In this document: in pieces, positions 7,587-17,461 of the stretch
Numbering within the stretch: the first letter of the stretch is position 1
Layout: the number at the start of each line of letters is the position of its first letter
NCBI GenBank assembly: GCA_964567685.1
Contig: CAZMNO010000006.1
Location: 1 to 64,000 of the forward strand
Length of the DNA stretch: 64,000 nt
Direction: 5' to 3'
Origin: UBA5972 sp964567685
Lineage (GTDB): Bacteria; Pseudomonadota; Alphaproteobacteria; Rhodobacterales; Rhodobacteraceae
Made by a program: the position numbers and the translations under genes
Notes under the pieces: model-generated
Told to the model about the DNA's origin: nothing
What the model saw: the letters and a program-made list of their open reading frames with translations, nothing else
The model's database searches: none

Positions 7587-9119
7587 GTGAGCTTAAAGAC
7601 GAAACCTCAGGACAAGGGCGTGCTCGACCTTCCGTTGTTTCAGTATTCCGCAAGGCGTCGGTTGGAGCGGGTTGGTGTCGTTGACGTCGGATCAAACTCT
7701 GTCAGGCTGGTTATTTTTGATGGTGCAGCGCGCTCGCCTGCCTATTTCTTCAACGAAAAAATCCTTTGCGGGCTCGGCAGCGGGCTGATGCAGACCGGGC
7801 GCCTGAATCCGGAAGGGCGTCAGCGTGCATTACAAGCCCTGAAACGGTTTGTGCTGTTGGCAAAAGGCATGCGCGCTGGTCCCCTGTTCGGCGTGGCCAC
7901 GGCGGCGGTGCGCGAAGCTAAAGACGGTGATGATTTTTGCCATGAGGTCGCCCGCGAAACCGGCCTTCACCTTAATATTGCCAGCGGCGAGGACGAGGCG
8001 CGGCTGTCCGCACAAGGCGTGCTGTTGGGATGGCCGGGCGCACATGGGTTGATGTGTGATATCGGGGGCGCCTCAATGGAGATGGCCTCGATTGCAAAGG
8101 GCGAAATCAGCCAGTTGATGACGACACCGCTGGGGCCACTGACGCTGGCGGCGTTTGAGAAGAAAGAGGATCGGGCAAAGGAAATCTCTACTCAGATCAA
8201 ACGGTTACGTGAGCTCTTTGATCAACAAAGCGAAACCCTGTTTCTGGTTGGGGGGTCCTGGCGGGCGATTGCGCGGCTTGATATGGAGCGACGGAACTAT
8301 CCACTGAAAGTTCTCCATGAATATGAAATGACACCGGAACAGGTGCTCCAGACCACCGACTGGATTGCGGCAAAAAGCGTTGAAGACATGCGCGCACTGA
8401 GCGGAAGCTCGATAGAAAGGTTGCAACTTGTCCCGATTGCGGCTGAGGTTCTGCGCCAGCTGATCGCCGAATTGCAACCGGCAAAGATCGCCATTTCCTC
8501 TTACGGAATTCGCGAGGGGCTGCTCTATGAGCAGATGCCCAAGCGATTGCGCAAACGTGATCCGCTGATTGAGGCCTGCATTCACATGGAACGCGCCTCA
8601 GCCAGAAATCCGGGTTTCGGCAAAGTGCTATACGCCTTTCTGTCCCCGGTTTTCAAACGTGCCGGCAAGCAGCGCAAACGCCTGATCCATGCGACCTGTC
8701 TTTTGCACGACGTAACCTGGCGGGCGCACCCTGACTATCGCGCCCAGGTCTGTTTTGATAACGCCACGCGCTCCAACCTTGGCGGGCTTGATCACGCCGG
8801 GCGCGTATTTTTGGCCACGGCTTTGCTGCATCGCTACAAAGGGGCGAAAACCGGGGCGGATTTTGATCAGGTCATCGACCTGTTAAGCGAAGAAGACCGC
8901 AAGGCTGCCGAAATCGTTGGCAAGGCACTGAGGTTTGGCGCCATGTTATCGGGCAGTTCGTCGCAAATGATGGGGCGGATGAAACACCACAGAAAGAAAA
9001 AAGTGCTGGAGCTTGTCCTGAGCGACGATTCAAAGGATCTGTTCGGTGAAGTGGTTGCGACGCGATTTGAAAGCCTCGCCAGATCACTGGGGTGTAGTAC
9101 TAAACTCAGTTTTGAATAA
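7587..9119 (+). CDS. ppx: exopolyphosphatase / Ppx-GppA phosphatase
   Basis: A 510-aa ASKHA-fold phosphatase. The phosphate-1 loop is VGVVDVGSNSVRLVIFDG near residue 30, followed by GVATAAVREAKDG, the phosphate-2 loop LMCDIGGASMEMA, and GGSWRAIARLD with YGIREGLLYEQMPK. The C-terminal HD-like half carries HATCLLHDVTWRAHPDYR. It removes terminal phosphate from polyphosphate (Ppx) or pppGpp (GppA); position after ppk1 favours Ppx. The start used is GTG at 7587; no in-frame ATG lies near, and the 205-base gap after ppk1 suggests its own promoter may exist. The start is less certain than the function. Confidence 0.9.
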   Translation: MSLKTKPQDKGVLDLPLFQYSARRRLERVGVVDVGSNSVRLVIFDGAARSPAYFFNEKILCGLGSGLMQTGRLNPEGRQRALQALKRFVLLAKGMRAGPLFGVATAAVREAKDGDDFCHEVARETGLHLNIASGEDEARLSAQGVLLGWPGAHGLMCDIGGASMEMASIAKGEISQLMTTPLGPLTLAAFEKKEDRAKEISTQIKRLRELFDQQSETLFLVGGSWRAIARLDMERRNYPLKVLHEYEMTPEQVLQTTDWIAAKSVEDMRALSGSSIERLQLVPIAAEVLRQLIAELQPAKIAISSYGIREGLLYEQMPKRLRKRDPLIEACIHMERASARNPGFGKVLYAFLSPVFKRAGKQRKRLIHATCLLHDVTWRAHPDYRAQVCFDNATRSNLGGLDHAGRVFLATALLHRYKGAKTGADFDQVIDLLSEEDRKAAEIVGKALRFGAMLSGSSSQMMGRMKHHRKKKVLELVLSDDSKDLFGEVVATRFESLARSLGCSTKLSFE

Positions 9120-9199
9120 GCGATCAGCTTGCGCCATCTGCTTCAATGCCCTAGACGGGCTTTTTGAAATAACCATCGATTTTCGGAGCCCAGACCGCC

Positions 9200-10537
9200 A
9201 TGCGCCTCAGCCGCTATTTCCTGCCCGTCCTGAAAGAAACCCCGTCTGAGGCACAAATCGTCAGCCACCGCCTGATGCTGCGTGCCGGGATGGTCAAACA
9301 GGCCTCCGCCGGGATCTATTCCTGGCTGCCCATGGGCTTCAAGGTTCTGAGGAATATCGAAAATATTGTGCACGAAGAACAGATCCGTGCCGGCCACATG
9401 CCCATGCTGATGCCGACGATCCAGTCAGCAGACCTTTGGCGCGAAAGCGGGCGCTATGACGACTACGGCCAGGAGATGCTGCGCATCGAAGACCGGCACG
9501 GGCGCGACATGCTGTTCACGCCGACGGCGGAAGAGCTGATCACCGATATCGTCCGCAGCCATGTCAGCAGCTACAAGGACCTGCCGCTGACCATGTACCA
9601 GATCCAGTGGAAATTCCGCGACGAGGTGCGCCCGCGTTTCGGTGTGATGCGGGGCCGCGAGTTTTACATGAAAGACGGCTACAATTTCGACCTGACCAAG
9701 GAAGATGCGCTCCACGCGTATAACCGACATCTCGTCAGCTATCTGCGCACTTACGAGCGCATGGGTCTGCAGGCGATCCCGATGCGGGCTGACAGTGGGC
9801 CGATTGGCGGCGACTACACCCATGAATTTCTGGTGCTGGCCGAAACCGGCGAATCCGAGGTCTTCTATGACAGTCAGATCACCGATCTGCGCTTTGGAGA
9901 GCGCGAGATTGACTATGACAATCGTGATCAGTGTCAGGCGGTGCTGGAGGAATTTACCTCGCGCTATGCAAGGACAGACGAAACCCATGACGAAGCTGTC
10001 TTTAACGAAATCCCCGAAGACCGCCGCCGCTCGGCGCGGGGCATCGAGGTGGGGCAGATTTTCTATTTCGGCACCAATTATTCCGAGGCTTTGGGAGCAA
10101 CCGTCGCTACGGCAGAAGGCGAGCGTGTGCCGGTTCACATGGGCAGCCACGGGATCGGTGTTTCCCGTCTCGTTGGCGCGATCATCGAGGCCAGCCATGA
10201 CGACAAGGGCATCATCTGGCCCGAGGCCATTGCGCCGTTCAAGGTGGGTATCGTCAACCTGAAACAGGGCGACGCTGAAGCCGATGGCGCCTGTGAGGCG
10301 CTTTACAGGGAACTGAGTGCCAAAGGGCTCGAGCCGCTTTACGATGACCGTGAGGAGCGGGCAGGGGGCAAGTTTGCCACGATGGACCTGATTGGCCTCC
10401 CCTGGCGCATCACCGTCGGTCCACGCGGGCTGAAAAACGGCGTGGTGGAACTGACCAGCCGCAAAACCCGCCTCAGTGAGGAACTGGTTCCGGCCGAGGC
10501 GGTGGCGCGGTTGGAAGGGATTTATGCGGGGGTTTGA
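9200..10537 (+). CDS. proS: prolyl-tRNA synthetase, short alphaproteobacterial type
   Basis: A 445-aa class II synthetase that charges tRNA-Pro in the cytoplasm. Motif 1 region is GIYSWLPMGFKVLRNIENIV, motif 2 is FRDEVRPRFGVMRGREFYMKD, and motif 3 is GSHGIGVSRLVGAIIE. The anticodon-binding domain follows (LYDDREERAGGKFATMDLIG, ITVGPRGLKNGVVELTSRKT). It lacks the roughly 180-residue editing insertion found in Escherichia coli ProRS, which is usual in alphaproteobacteria and explains the length. The ATG start follows a GGAG-like site. Confidence 0.96.
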   Translation: MRLSRYFLPVLKETPSEAQIVSHRLMLRAGMVKQASAGIYSWLPMGFKVLRNIENIVHEEQIRAGHMPMLMPTIQSADLWRESGRYDDYGQEMLRIEDRHGRDMLFTPTAEELITDIVRSHVSSYKDLPLTMYQIQWKFRDEVRPRFGVMRGREFYMKDGYNFDLTKEDALHAYNRHLVSYLRTYERMGLQAIPMRADSGPIGGDYTHEFLVLAETGESEVFYDSQITDLRFGEREIDYDNRDQCQAVLEEFTSRYARTDETHDEAVFNEIPEDRRRSARGIEVGQIFYFGTNYSEALGATVATAEGERVPVHMGSHGIGVSRLVGAIIEASHDDKGIIWPEAIAPFKVGIVNLKQGDAEADGACEALYRELSAKGLEPLYDDREERAGGKFATMDLIGLPWRITVGPRGLKNGVVELTSRKTRLSEELVPAEAVARLEGIYAGV

Positions 10538-10683
10538 GAACGCACAAGAATAAGCGGGCTTGGGCGCACTTCACTTTAGCGGGTGTCAAACTTATATCCG
10601 ATGCAGTGCATGGGCAGAATTGACTAAGCTTCGGAACGGATTGCTCACACTTCCAAAAGGTGACCAACATCTGATGTCTGAAT

Positions 10684-11379
10684 ATGCAGCTTGTTGAAAA
10701 CTCGATCATCGGGCTGCGCTCGGCGCGCCACGTTTTTAAGCAACGCGATTCAAATATCAGGGTCACTTTGTTTCCGATGATTCACATCGGTGAAAAGGAG
10801 TTTTTCGAAGCAGTATATCAAGATGCGTTTGCACATGACGCCGTTTTGGTTGAAGGGCTCAAATCACCTATTACAAACCGGATAACCCGATCATATCGCT
10901 GGATGGCGGGTTCAAAACTGGGATTGGTGATTCAACCCAAATATCCCAAGCCCGAGTCGGTAAAAGCACGGATTGTTCATGCCGATCTGTCACATGAAGA
11001 ATTTCTGGTTGAGTGGCAGAAAATGCCGCTGAAACTCCGGTTGTTGATCTATTTCCTTGCCCCGATGGTTGGATTGTGGGGTCGATGATTTCAGACCCGC
11101 TCAAAACTTGCAAAGAGAGCTGCCTGTAATGACCTGCCTTCAAGAGATAGAGTATTGCGGACGGACCCGGAATTAGCGTTTTTGACAAATGCTATTCTAC
11201 ATGTACGGGATGACAGACTAATAGACCGCCTTTTAGACACCCTGAATGAATTCGCGCGATCAGAAGGAACTATAGCGGTTGTTTATGGTGCCGCCCACAT
11301 GCCTCAGGTAGTCAGAGCGTTGGATCAGGTGGGGTTTCAGCCAATTGAGGCTGAGTGGATAGATGTTTTTAAGACTTAG
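10684..11379 (+). pseudogene. TraB/PrgY-like protein gene interrupted by one in-frame TGA
   Basis: Frame 10684-11085 encodes 134 aa (IGLRSARHVFKQRDSNIRVT, LFPMIHIGEKEFFEAVYQDA) and ends at TGA 11086-11088. The same frame continues without another stop to 11379, giving FQTRSKLAKRAACNDLPSRD and ending in VVYGAAHMPQVVRALDQVGF. The two halves carry the two conserved TraB-family elements, an HIG motif early and a GAAHMP motif late. Read through, the product would be about 231 aa. A single substitution or base-call error is the simplest explanation. TraB-like proteins are thought to be membrane-associated peptidase-like proteins; the activity here is unknown. Base composition is less GC-rich than the neighbours. 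Confidence 0.75.
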
Positions 11380-11469
11380 ATACGGTAGGCAAGATTTTGG
11401 TGTGCAATAGTTTGTAGCCTGCGACAGTTATCAAATCGGAATCTTCATACTGGGCGAAGGGGAAACTCC

Positions 11470-12444
11470 ATGAAAGCAATCGTTTATCGTAAATACGGCC
11501 CACCTGAGGTGCTTGACCTAGAAGAGGTCGAGAAACCGCAACCGAAAGACAATGAGCTCCTGATCCGGGTACGCGCAGCCGAGGCGACCAAGACCGATTG
11601 CGAAATGCGCAGCTTTGAGTTTGCCGTCAAATGGTTCTGGCTGCCATTGAGGCTGGCGGTCGGGGTGCTCAGACCCAGAAAACCGATTCTTGGCGGATAT
11701 TTTGCCGGAGAGGTCGTAGGTGCTGGAAAGGATGTGACGAAATTCACAACCGGCGATGAAATCTTCGGCTCCAGCGGGCTGCGTTTTGGGGCGTATGGCG
11801 AATATATGTGCCTGCCCGAAAGCAACACACTGGCGCTGAAACCCGCGAACCAGAGTTTTGAAGAGGCGGCAGCGGTGCTTCTGGGTGGCCTCAATGCGCT
11901 GCATTTTATGCGACGGGCAAAGATCAAACCCGATGAAAAGGTGCTGATCAACGGGGCCGGGGCCAGTATCGGCACGTTTGCCTTGCAGATCGCCAAAGTG
12001 ATGGGGGCCGAGGTGACGGCCGTCGATAGCGGTCTCAAAAGCGAGATGCTGCGCGCAATCGGGGCCGATCACGTTTTTGACTACGAAAAAGAAGATTTCA
12101 CAGCCGGCGGACAGACTTATGACGTGATCTTCGACATGGTGGCGGGCAGTTCCTATGCCAGGTGCATCGCCTCGCTCAACCCGCAAGGCCGCTATCTCAA
12201 GGGAAACCCGCGTATCTCTGACATGCTTCGGTCGCTGTTCACCAACTGGTTTTCCGGCAAATCCGCCAGCTTTGCCTTTGCTGGCGAGACTGAAGAGGAG
12301 CTTCTGGCCCTGAAAGCGATGATCGAGGACGGTCAGATCAAATCGGTGATCGACAGGATCTATCCGATGGAAGAGGTCAGAGAGGCCCACAGGCGGGTTG
12401 AGACCGAGCAGCGGCTGGGCATTGTCGTGCTTTCAATCGGTTGA
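11470..12444 (+). CDS. NAD(P)-dependent MDR-family alcohol dehydrogenase / quinone oxidoreductase
   Basis: A 324-aa zinc-independent-looking medium-chain dehydrogenase. The GroES-like half starts MKAIVYRKYGPPEVLDLEEV and contains PILGGYFAGEVVGAGKDVTK. The Rossmann half has INGAGASIGTFALQIAKVMG and a DVIFDMVAG segment. The catalytic zinc ligands of classical alcohol dehydrogenases are absent, which fits the quinone-oxidoreductase/reticulon-4-interacting-like branch using NADPH. A GAAGGGGAAACTCC sequence precedes the ATG. It appears monocistronic; the substrate cannot be told. Confidence 0.88.
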   Translation: MKAIVYRKYGPPEVLDLEEVEKPQPKDNELLIRVRAAEATKTDCEMRSFEFAVKWFWLPLRLAVGVLRPRKPILGGYFAGEVVGAGKDVTKFTTGDEIFGSSGLRFGAYGEYMCLPESNTLALKPANQSFEEAAAVLLGGLNALHFMRRAKIKPDEKVLINGAGASIGTFALQIAKVMGAEVTAVDSGLKSEMLRAIGADHVFDYEKEDFTAGGQTYDVIFDMVAGSSYARCIASLNPQGRYLKGNPRISDMLRSLFTNWFSGKSASFAFAGETEEELLALKAMIEDGQIKSVIDRIYPMEEVREAHRRVETEQRLGIVVLSIG

Positions 12445-12528
12445 GGGCGTCTGATTATTCAGCACCACCGCGCTTGACCTTGCCGCTGCTTTCCACGCAT
12501 TCTCGCCAGCAAAAAGAAAGCTCAGCAG

Positions 12529-13815
12529 TTGGCTACCCAGACACCCCCGTTTGCCCCATTTGAATGGCTGATTGCCTGGCGTTACCTGCGCTCGCGTCGG
12601 CGTGAGGGCGGGGTTAGCGTCATGACGGTGATTTCCCTGTTGGGGATCACGCTGGCGGTGTTTGCCCTGATCGCCACGCTGGCTGTTCGCTCAGGCTTCC
12701 GGCATGAATTTGTGCAGACGATCCTCGGTGCCAACGCACATCTGTCGGTCTATTCCAGCGCCTACACGGACGAAAACAACAACCTCACCCGTGCCATCAC
12801 CGACTATGACGCCAAGACCGAACGCATCCGCGCCGTGCCCGGTGTCACCCGCGCCGCCCCGATCATCCGCGGCCAGCTCATGGCCTCCGCCACCGGGCGC
12901 AATGCCGGGATCGAGGTATATGGAGAACGCGAAGCCGATTTGCAGACCTTGCCATTGGTTGCCAATCCCCTGTCCAGTTCCGGTGATATTGCCCGCTACA
13001 GTGAAGGTGTTGCCATCGGGCAGGGCGTGGCGCGTGAACTTGGTGTCATGGCCGGAGATCGGATCAAGATCATCTCGCCGGATGGGGTGAAAACCGCTTT
13101 TGGCACGGCCCCCCGGATCAAAAGCTATGAGGTCGTCTATATCTTCAGCGTCGGGCGCTATGATATTGACAGAACGCGCGTTTATATGCCGCTGGCTGAG
13201 GCACAGAGTTATTTCAACCGGGAAAACACCGTTGATCAGATCGAGGTTCATGTCGATGACCCTGACGCGGTTGACGATTTCGTCCTGCCGCTGATTCAGG
13301 CAGTTGGCGAGCGCGCGGTGATCTGGACGTGGTGGGATGCCTCGGGCAGTTTTTTGCAGGCGCTGGAGACTGAAGACAACGTCATGTTCATCATCCTGTC
13401 GATTCTGGTGCTCATTGCAGCGATGAATATCGTTTCGGGCCTGATCATGCTGGTCAAGAACAAGGGCAGCGATGTCGGCATTCTGCGCACGATGGGGCTG
13501 ACCGAAGGCTCGATTTTACGCGTGTTTTTCATTGTTGGTGCAGCCATTGGCGTGGTGGGCACCGCCCTTGGCGTGGTGTTCGGATGCCTTTTTGCGATCT
13601 ATATCGACCCGATTTTCACCTTCGTGAACTGGGCGATGGGCGGTGGAGTTTGGGATCCGTCGGTGCGCTATCTTTCTCAGCTTCCGGCACGGCTGGAATT
13701 TGCCGATGTCCTGAGCGCGGTGGTCCTGTCGCTTGGCCTGTCGTTTGGCGCCACGATCTTCCCGGCACGCCGGGCGGCGCGGATGAACCCGGTCGAGGCG
13801 CTGCGTTATGAATAA
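12529..13815 (+). CDS. lolC: lipoprotein-releasing ABC transporter permease LolC/LolE family
   Basis: A 428-aa inner-membrane protein. It has one N-terminal transmembrane segment (GGVSVMTVISLLGITLAVFA), a large periplasmic MacB-like domain from about residue 55 to 270, then three C-terminal helices (VMFIILSILVLIAAMNIVSG and following). The motif MLVKNKGSDVGILRTMG and the ending RRAARMNPVEALRYE are typical of LolC/E. With LolD it extracts mature lipoproteins from the inner membrane for LolA. The start is TTG at 12529 (ATQTPPFAPFEWLIAWRYLR matches the usual N-terminus). It overlaps lolD by 8 bases. Only one permease gene is present, so it probably forms a homodimer. Confidence 0.93.
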   Translation: MATQTPPFAPFEWLIAWRYLRSRRREGGVSVMTVISLLGITLAVFALIATLAVRSGFRHEFVQTILGANAHLSVYSSAYTDENNNLTRAITDYDAKTERIRAVPGVTRAAPIIRGQLMASATGRNAGIEVYGEREADLQTLPLVANPLSSSGDIARYSEGVAIGQGVARELGVMAGDRIKIISPDGVKTAFGTAPRIKSYEVVYIFSVGRYDIDRTRVYMPLAEAQSYFNRENTVDQIEVHVDDPDAVDDFVLPLIQAVGERAVIWTWWDASGSFLQALETEDNVMFIILSILVLIAAMNIVSGLIMLVKNKGSDVGILRTMGLTEGSILRVFFIVGAAIGVVGTALGVVFGCLFAIYIDPIFTFVNWAMGGGVWDPSVRYLSQLPARLEFADVLSAVVLSLGLSFGATIFPARRAARMNPVEALRYE

Positions 13816-14518
13816 ATCCGGTTTGCCTGAACATATCCCTGAACCGGCGTTGATCCTGAAAGGTCTGACCAAGACCTATAAGGAGGGGCAAAAGGGCGAG
13901 GTTCAGGTGTTGCGCGGCGTTGACCTGACCCTGACACCGGGAGAGATCGTGGCGCTTGTGGCCCCGTCAGGTGCCGGCAAATCAACATTGCTGCACATCG
14001 CCGGGTTGCTGGACACACCGGATGACGGCGAGATTACCCTTAGCGGCAAACCCATGCGCGCCAGGGGGGACAGGCGGCGCACGGCGGCGCGACGTCAGGA
14101 GATTGGGTTCATTTACCAGTTTCACCACCTGCTGCCGGAATTCACCGCTCTTGAAAACGTGGTCCTGCCGCAGCTTGCCAATGGCATATCGGCACGTCAG
14201 GCACGCACCCGTGGCAGTGAGCTTCTTGAACAGGTGGGGCTGGAAAATCGTGCCAGCCACCGACCGGCGGAGCTTTCCGGCGGTGAGCAGCAGCGCGTCG
14301 CCTTTTGTCGGGCTCTGGCCAACCAGCCCAACCTCTTGCTGGCGGATGAACCGACCGGCAATCTTGACCCGGAAACTTCGGATCAGGTGTTTGATATTCT
14401 GACGTCTCTGGTGCGTCAAACCGGGCTTGCCGCCCTGATTGCCACGCATAATCTGGCGCTTGCCAACCGCATGGACAGGATTGTGCATCTGACCGGTGGT
14501 CAGATCGTGGCTGCATAA
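13808..14518 (+). CDS. lolD: lipoprotein-releasing ABC transporter ATP-binding protein LolD
   Basis: A 236-aa ABC ATPase with Walker A APSGAGKST, Q-loop IYQFHHLLPEFTALENV, signature LSGGEQQR, Walker B LLLADEPTGNLD and switch His in ATHNLAL. It drives lipoprotein release with the permease encoded immediately upstream. Its ATG overlaps the permease stop by 8 bases, indicating translational coupling. The family usually has GPSGAGKST; here the first residue of the loop is Ala, a minor change. Confidence 0.95.
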   Translation: MNKSGLPEHIPEPALILKGLTKTYKEGQKGEVQVLRGVDLTLTPGEIVALVAPSGAGKSTLLHIAGLLDTPDDGEITLSGKPMRARGDRRRTAARRQEIGFIYQFHHLLPEFTALENVVLPQLANGISARQARTRGSELLEQVGLENRASHRPAELSGGEQQRVAFCRALANQPNLLLADEPTGNLDPETSDQVFDILTSLVRQTGLAALIATHNLALANRMDRIVHLTGGQIVAA

Positions 14519-14520
14519 AC

Positions 14521-15537
14521 TTATCCGCCACAGATCGCCTGCAGGCCAACCCAGTCGGCATCACTGAGAAGCGCTGGGTAAGATTTGCGCCGGAACGGAT
14601 CGGCCTCGATCAGAGTCAAGGTGGTTTCCCCTGTGATATCAATCTCATAGGCCAATGGGCTGCTGGCAATGCGAACCTTCTCAAATCGCGCTAAGATAGT
14701 CTCGTCAGCAGGATATCGAGCGGTTCGGGTGAGAACGATCTGCGCATATTCACCCAAAGATCCTTCATCGATCTGGCCGGTGGTCAACAGACGGAAACTG
14801 GCCATCACACCAGCGGTTTGCAAAAGATCGGCAAGGGGATCACGGGCTTCTGAACGCAACTCTTCCAGCAGAACATAACCGGCGGCCACTTCTGGTGCCT
14901 CGTGATCCTCGACCAGGCGTTTGTTCAAAAGAATGAATCCTCCGGGCAAATGTGCACTTTTGGTGATTCCATCAGCCAGAACGACAATCGGCCCACCTTC
15001 CGGGCCCAAAATCCGCCTCCCCAGTCGGTTCAATGCGCGTTTGCCCGGAACCGTAATACAGGCGCGCCCGGTTAGCCGGGTCATATGGCCAAGTATTTTC
15101 TGCCCGATCTGCCTGCGCGTTTCTTCGGGTACAACCTTGACCGTGTGACGCTCCAACGCGCCGGGAAGCCAGAAAACTGCGAGGGCTATGATTGCCGCGG
15201 AAAAGAGCAGAAAAATCATCAATCGCAATCGCCCGGGATGCGGGCGTCGCTTATCAATCGCGTTCCGCACTTTCTCAATCGCTTCGATCATGGTCGGATC
15301 GTCGATCTCCAGCGTTTCAGTGGCTTCCGGATTTGGGGAATAGATCGCAGGGATCACTCCGGGATTGAGCCGCTGAACCGCAGGCAGTGACCAATGCGAT
15401 ACAGGCGCATCCAGCTTGTCGCGGATCACCAGCGAGGTGTCACCAAAGCTGACAAATACTTCCCGCCGCTGGGTCGCAAGCGATTCGCGCCATAGACCCG
15501 CCGCTTCGAGTTTTTCGTATTGTTTCAGCGCTGTCAT
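14521..15537 (-). CDS. membrane protein resembling an M48-type peptidase without a zinc site
   Basis: A 338-aa protein with one transmembrane helix (LMIFLLFSAAIIALAVFWLP, about residues 104-124) after a cytoplasmic N-terminal region. The C-terminal domain follows the order of M48 peptidases: VLADGITKSAHLPGGFILLN resembles the strand before the active helix, and the helix itself reads AAGYVLLEELRSEARDP where HExxH is expected. Both His are missing, so it is likely catalytically dead or the resemblance is only structural. It ends 2 bases from the convergent lolD stop. Conserved-hypothetical status is the safe reading; the peptidase relation is an inference. Confidence 0.65.
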   Translation of the reverse strand: MTALKQYEKLEAAGLWRESLATQRREVFVSFGDTSLVIRDKLDAPVSHWSLPAVQRLNPGVIPAIYSPNPEATETLEIDDPTMIEAIEKVRNAIDKRRPHPGRLRLMIFLLFSAAIIALAVFWLPGALERHTVKVVPEETRRQIGQKILGHMTRLTGRACITVPGKRALNRLGRRILGPEGGPIVVLADGITKSAHLPGGFILLNKRLVEDHEAPEVAAGYVLLEELRSEARDPLADLLQTAGVMASFRLLTTGQIDEGSLGEYAQIVLTRTARYPADETILARFEKVRIASSPLAYEIDITGETTLTLIEADPFRRKSYPALLSDADWVGLQAICGG

Positions 15538-15722
15538 TCTGCCCGGTAGTGTTTTTATTAACTCGCTGCAGACGAAGTGTAGCGCGATTGCAGGATTAAA
15601 TCCAAGCGGTTTGGGTGTTGTAGGGACGAAGCTTCAGCACGTCCCCAAATTGCTGTGCACCGCCTTTCAGTCACCGTCCAGTTACAATCGGGTTTCCGAG
15701 GACGGTACTGCGCAAAAGACAG

Positions 15723-17354
15723 TCAAAGCTCCTTAGCAAGTTTCCGGAGCTCAAACTTCTGAATTTTCCCGGTTGATGTTTTCGGAAGCTCCTGAAATAT
15801 AACAGTTTTAGGCGTCTTGAAACCCGCCAGTCGTTCGCGGCAGAAGGCGATCAGCTCAGCCTCGGTCGCCGTTTTTTCGGGTTTCAGCTCAACGAACGCG
15901 CAGGGTGTTTCGCCCCATTTATTGTCCGGCCGCGCAACCACGGCGCACAGGCTGACCGCCTCGTGATGGGCCAGCGCGCCTTCAACTTCGACCGAGGAGA
16001 CATTCTCACCACCTGAAATAATCACGTCTTTCAGCCGGTCGGTGATCTTGATGTACCCATCGGGATGGCGAAAGGCGATGTCGCCCGAGCGGAAATAGCC
16101 GCCTTCAAAAGCCTCTTCCGTGGCGGAAGGGTTCTTGTAATAGCCTTTCATCACCGAATTACCCCTGATCACGATCTCACCCAGAGTTTGACCGTCGCGG
16201 GGCACGGGCAGGCGGGTGACCTCGTCAACCACGTCGATATCTTCCATCATCGGCATCAGAACCCCGGTGCGGGCCTTGATAGAGGCGCGTTCGTCGTCAG
16301 ACACATCCCCCCATTTGTCATCATCCCAGATGGTTTCGGTGACATGGCCATAAACCTCTGTCAGGCCGTAAACCTGCGTGACCTCAAATCCTATTTTCTC
16401 AATGGCCAGCAGAGTAGCGGCAGGCGGCGGAGCGCCTGCGGTATAGACCTTCACGATATGATCAAACGGGCGCCGTTCGGCTTCGTCGGCGTTGACGATC
16501 GTGTTCAGAACAATCGGTGCACCGCCGAAATACTCGGCTTTTTCATCGGCAATGGCATCATAGATCGGTGCGGCTGCAATGTTGCGGCAGCAAATGATTG
16601 TGCCGCCGAGCATCGGCATCATCCAGGTATGGTTCCAACCATTGCAGTGAAACAGCGGCACGATGGTCAGATAGCGCGCAAAGAGCGGCATTTGCCATGC
16701 AACCGCGGTGCCCATAGTCATCAGGTAGGCCCCGCGATGGTGATAGACCACGCCTTTCGGTTTGCCGGTGGTGCCGGATGTGTAATTGAGCGCCATGCTC
16801 TCCCATTCATCCTTGGGCATGATCCAGTCAAATTCCGGATCACCTTCGGCCAGTAACTCTTCGTATTCAGTGTATTTTCCCGAAGCGGGGAAACCGGCGG
16901 CCACATCCGCGATTTCAATAATTTCCGGCGGCTCACCCTCCATTACACGGGCCGCCTCATCCGCTAATCCTAGAAATTCCGAGTCGACCAGCACCACCTT
17001 GCTTTCGCCATGGTCGAATATGTACGCTACCGTATCCACATCAAGCCGCGTGTTGATGGTATTGAGAACCGCCCCGGCAGCAGGCACGCCGAAATGCGCT
17101 TCGGCAATGGCAATGGTGTTGGGGCAGATGACCGAAACCACATCACCGGGGCACACGCCATGTGCGATAAGACCCGAGGCAAGGCGCGAGCAACGGGCAT
17201 GCATTTCAGACCAGCTGTAGCGCCGTTCGCCATAGACCAGTGCTTCACGATCAGCAAAAACATCGCCGGCTCGTCTGAGGTGCGAAAGCGGCGTTAGAGG
17301 TACGTGATTTGCACTGGTTTTGCCAAGCCCGGTCTCATCTGCCATCTTTGCCAT
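15723..17354 (-). CDS. AMP-forming acyl-CoA synthetase, DmdB-like
   Basis: A 543-aa ANL-superfamily ligase that activates a carboxylic acid through an acyl-adenylate to its CoA thioester. The P-loop is YTSGTTGKPKGVVYHHRGAY (about residues 190-210), the adenine motif VYGLTEVYGHVTE, the hinge GYIKITDRLKDVIISGGENV and the catalytic Lys in ELPKTSTGKIQKFELRKLAK. Length and the GEIVIRGNSVMKGYYKNP block match the roseobacter acyl-CoA synthetases that include methylmercaptopropionate-CoA ligase (DmdB), which also use short and medium fatty acids. A DmdC-like dehydrogenase lies about 8.5 kb away, but no DmdD-like hydratase is seen, so the DMSP role is unproven. Confidence 0.88.
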   Translation of the reverse strand: MAKMADETGLGKTSANHVPLTPLSHLRRAGDVFADREALVYGERRYSWSEMHARCSRLASGLIAHGVCPGDVVSVICPNTIAIAEAHFGVPAAGAVLNTINTRLDVDTVAYIFDHGESKVVLVDSEFLGLADEAARVMEGEPPEIIEIADVAAGFPASGKYTEYEELLAEGDPEFDWIMPKDEWESMALNYTSGTTGKPKGVVYHHRGAYLMTMGTAVAWQMPLFARYLTIVPLFHCNGWNHTWMMPMLGGTIICCRNIAAAPIYDAIADEKAEYFGGAPIVLNTIVNADEAERRPFDHIVKVYTAGAPPPAATLLAIEKIGFEVTQVYGLTEVYGHVTETIWDDDKWGDVSDDERASIKARTGVLMPMMEDIDVVDEVTRLPVPRDGQTLGEIVIRGNSVMKGYYKNPSATEEAFEGGYFRSGDIAFRHPDGYIKITDRLKDVIISGGENVSSVEVEGALAHHEAVSLCAVVARPDNKWGETPCAFVELKPEKTATEAELIAFCRERLAGFKTPKTVIFQELPKTSTGKIQKFELRKLAKEL

Positions 17355-17461
17355 GAACGATCCTCCCCGATCTGCGGAATCTTTTTATCGGCGTCGCATT
17401 CTGGACAGATTTGGGCGGGGTGCAAGGGGCATTGCTAACCGGACCGAGATAAGGACACAAG

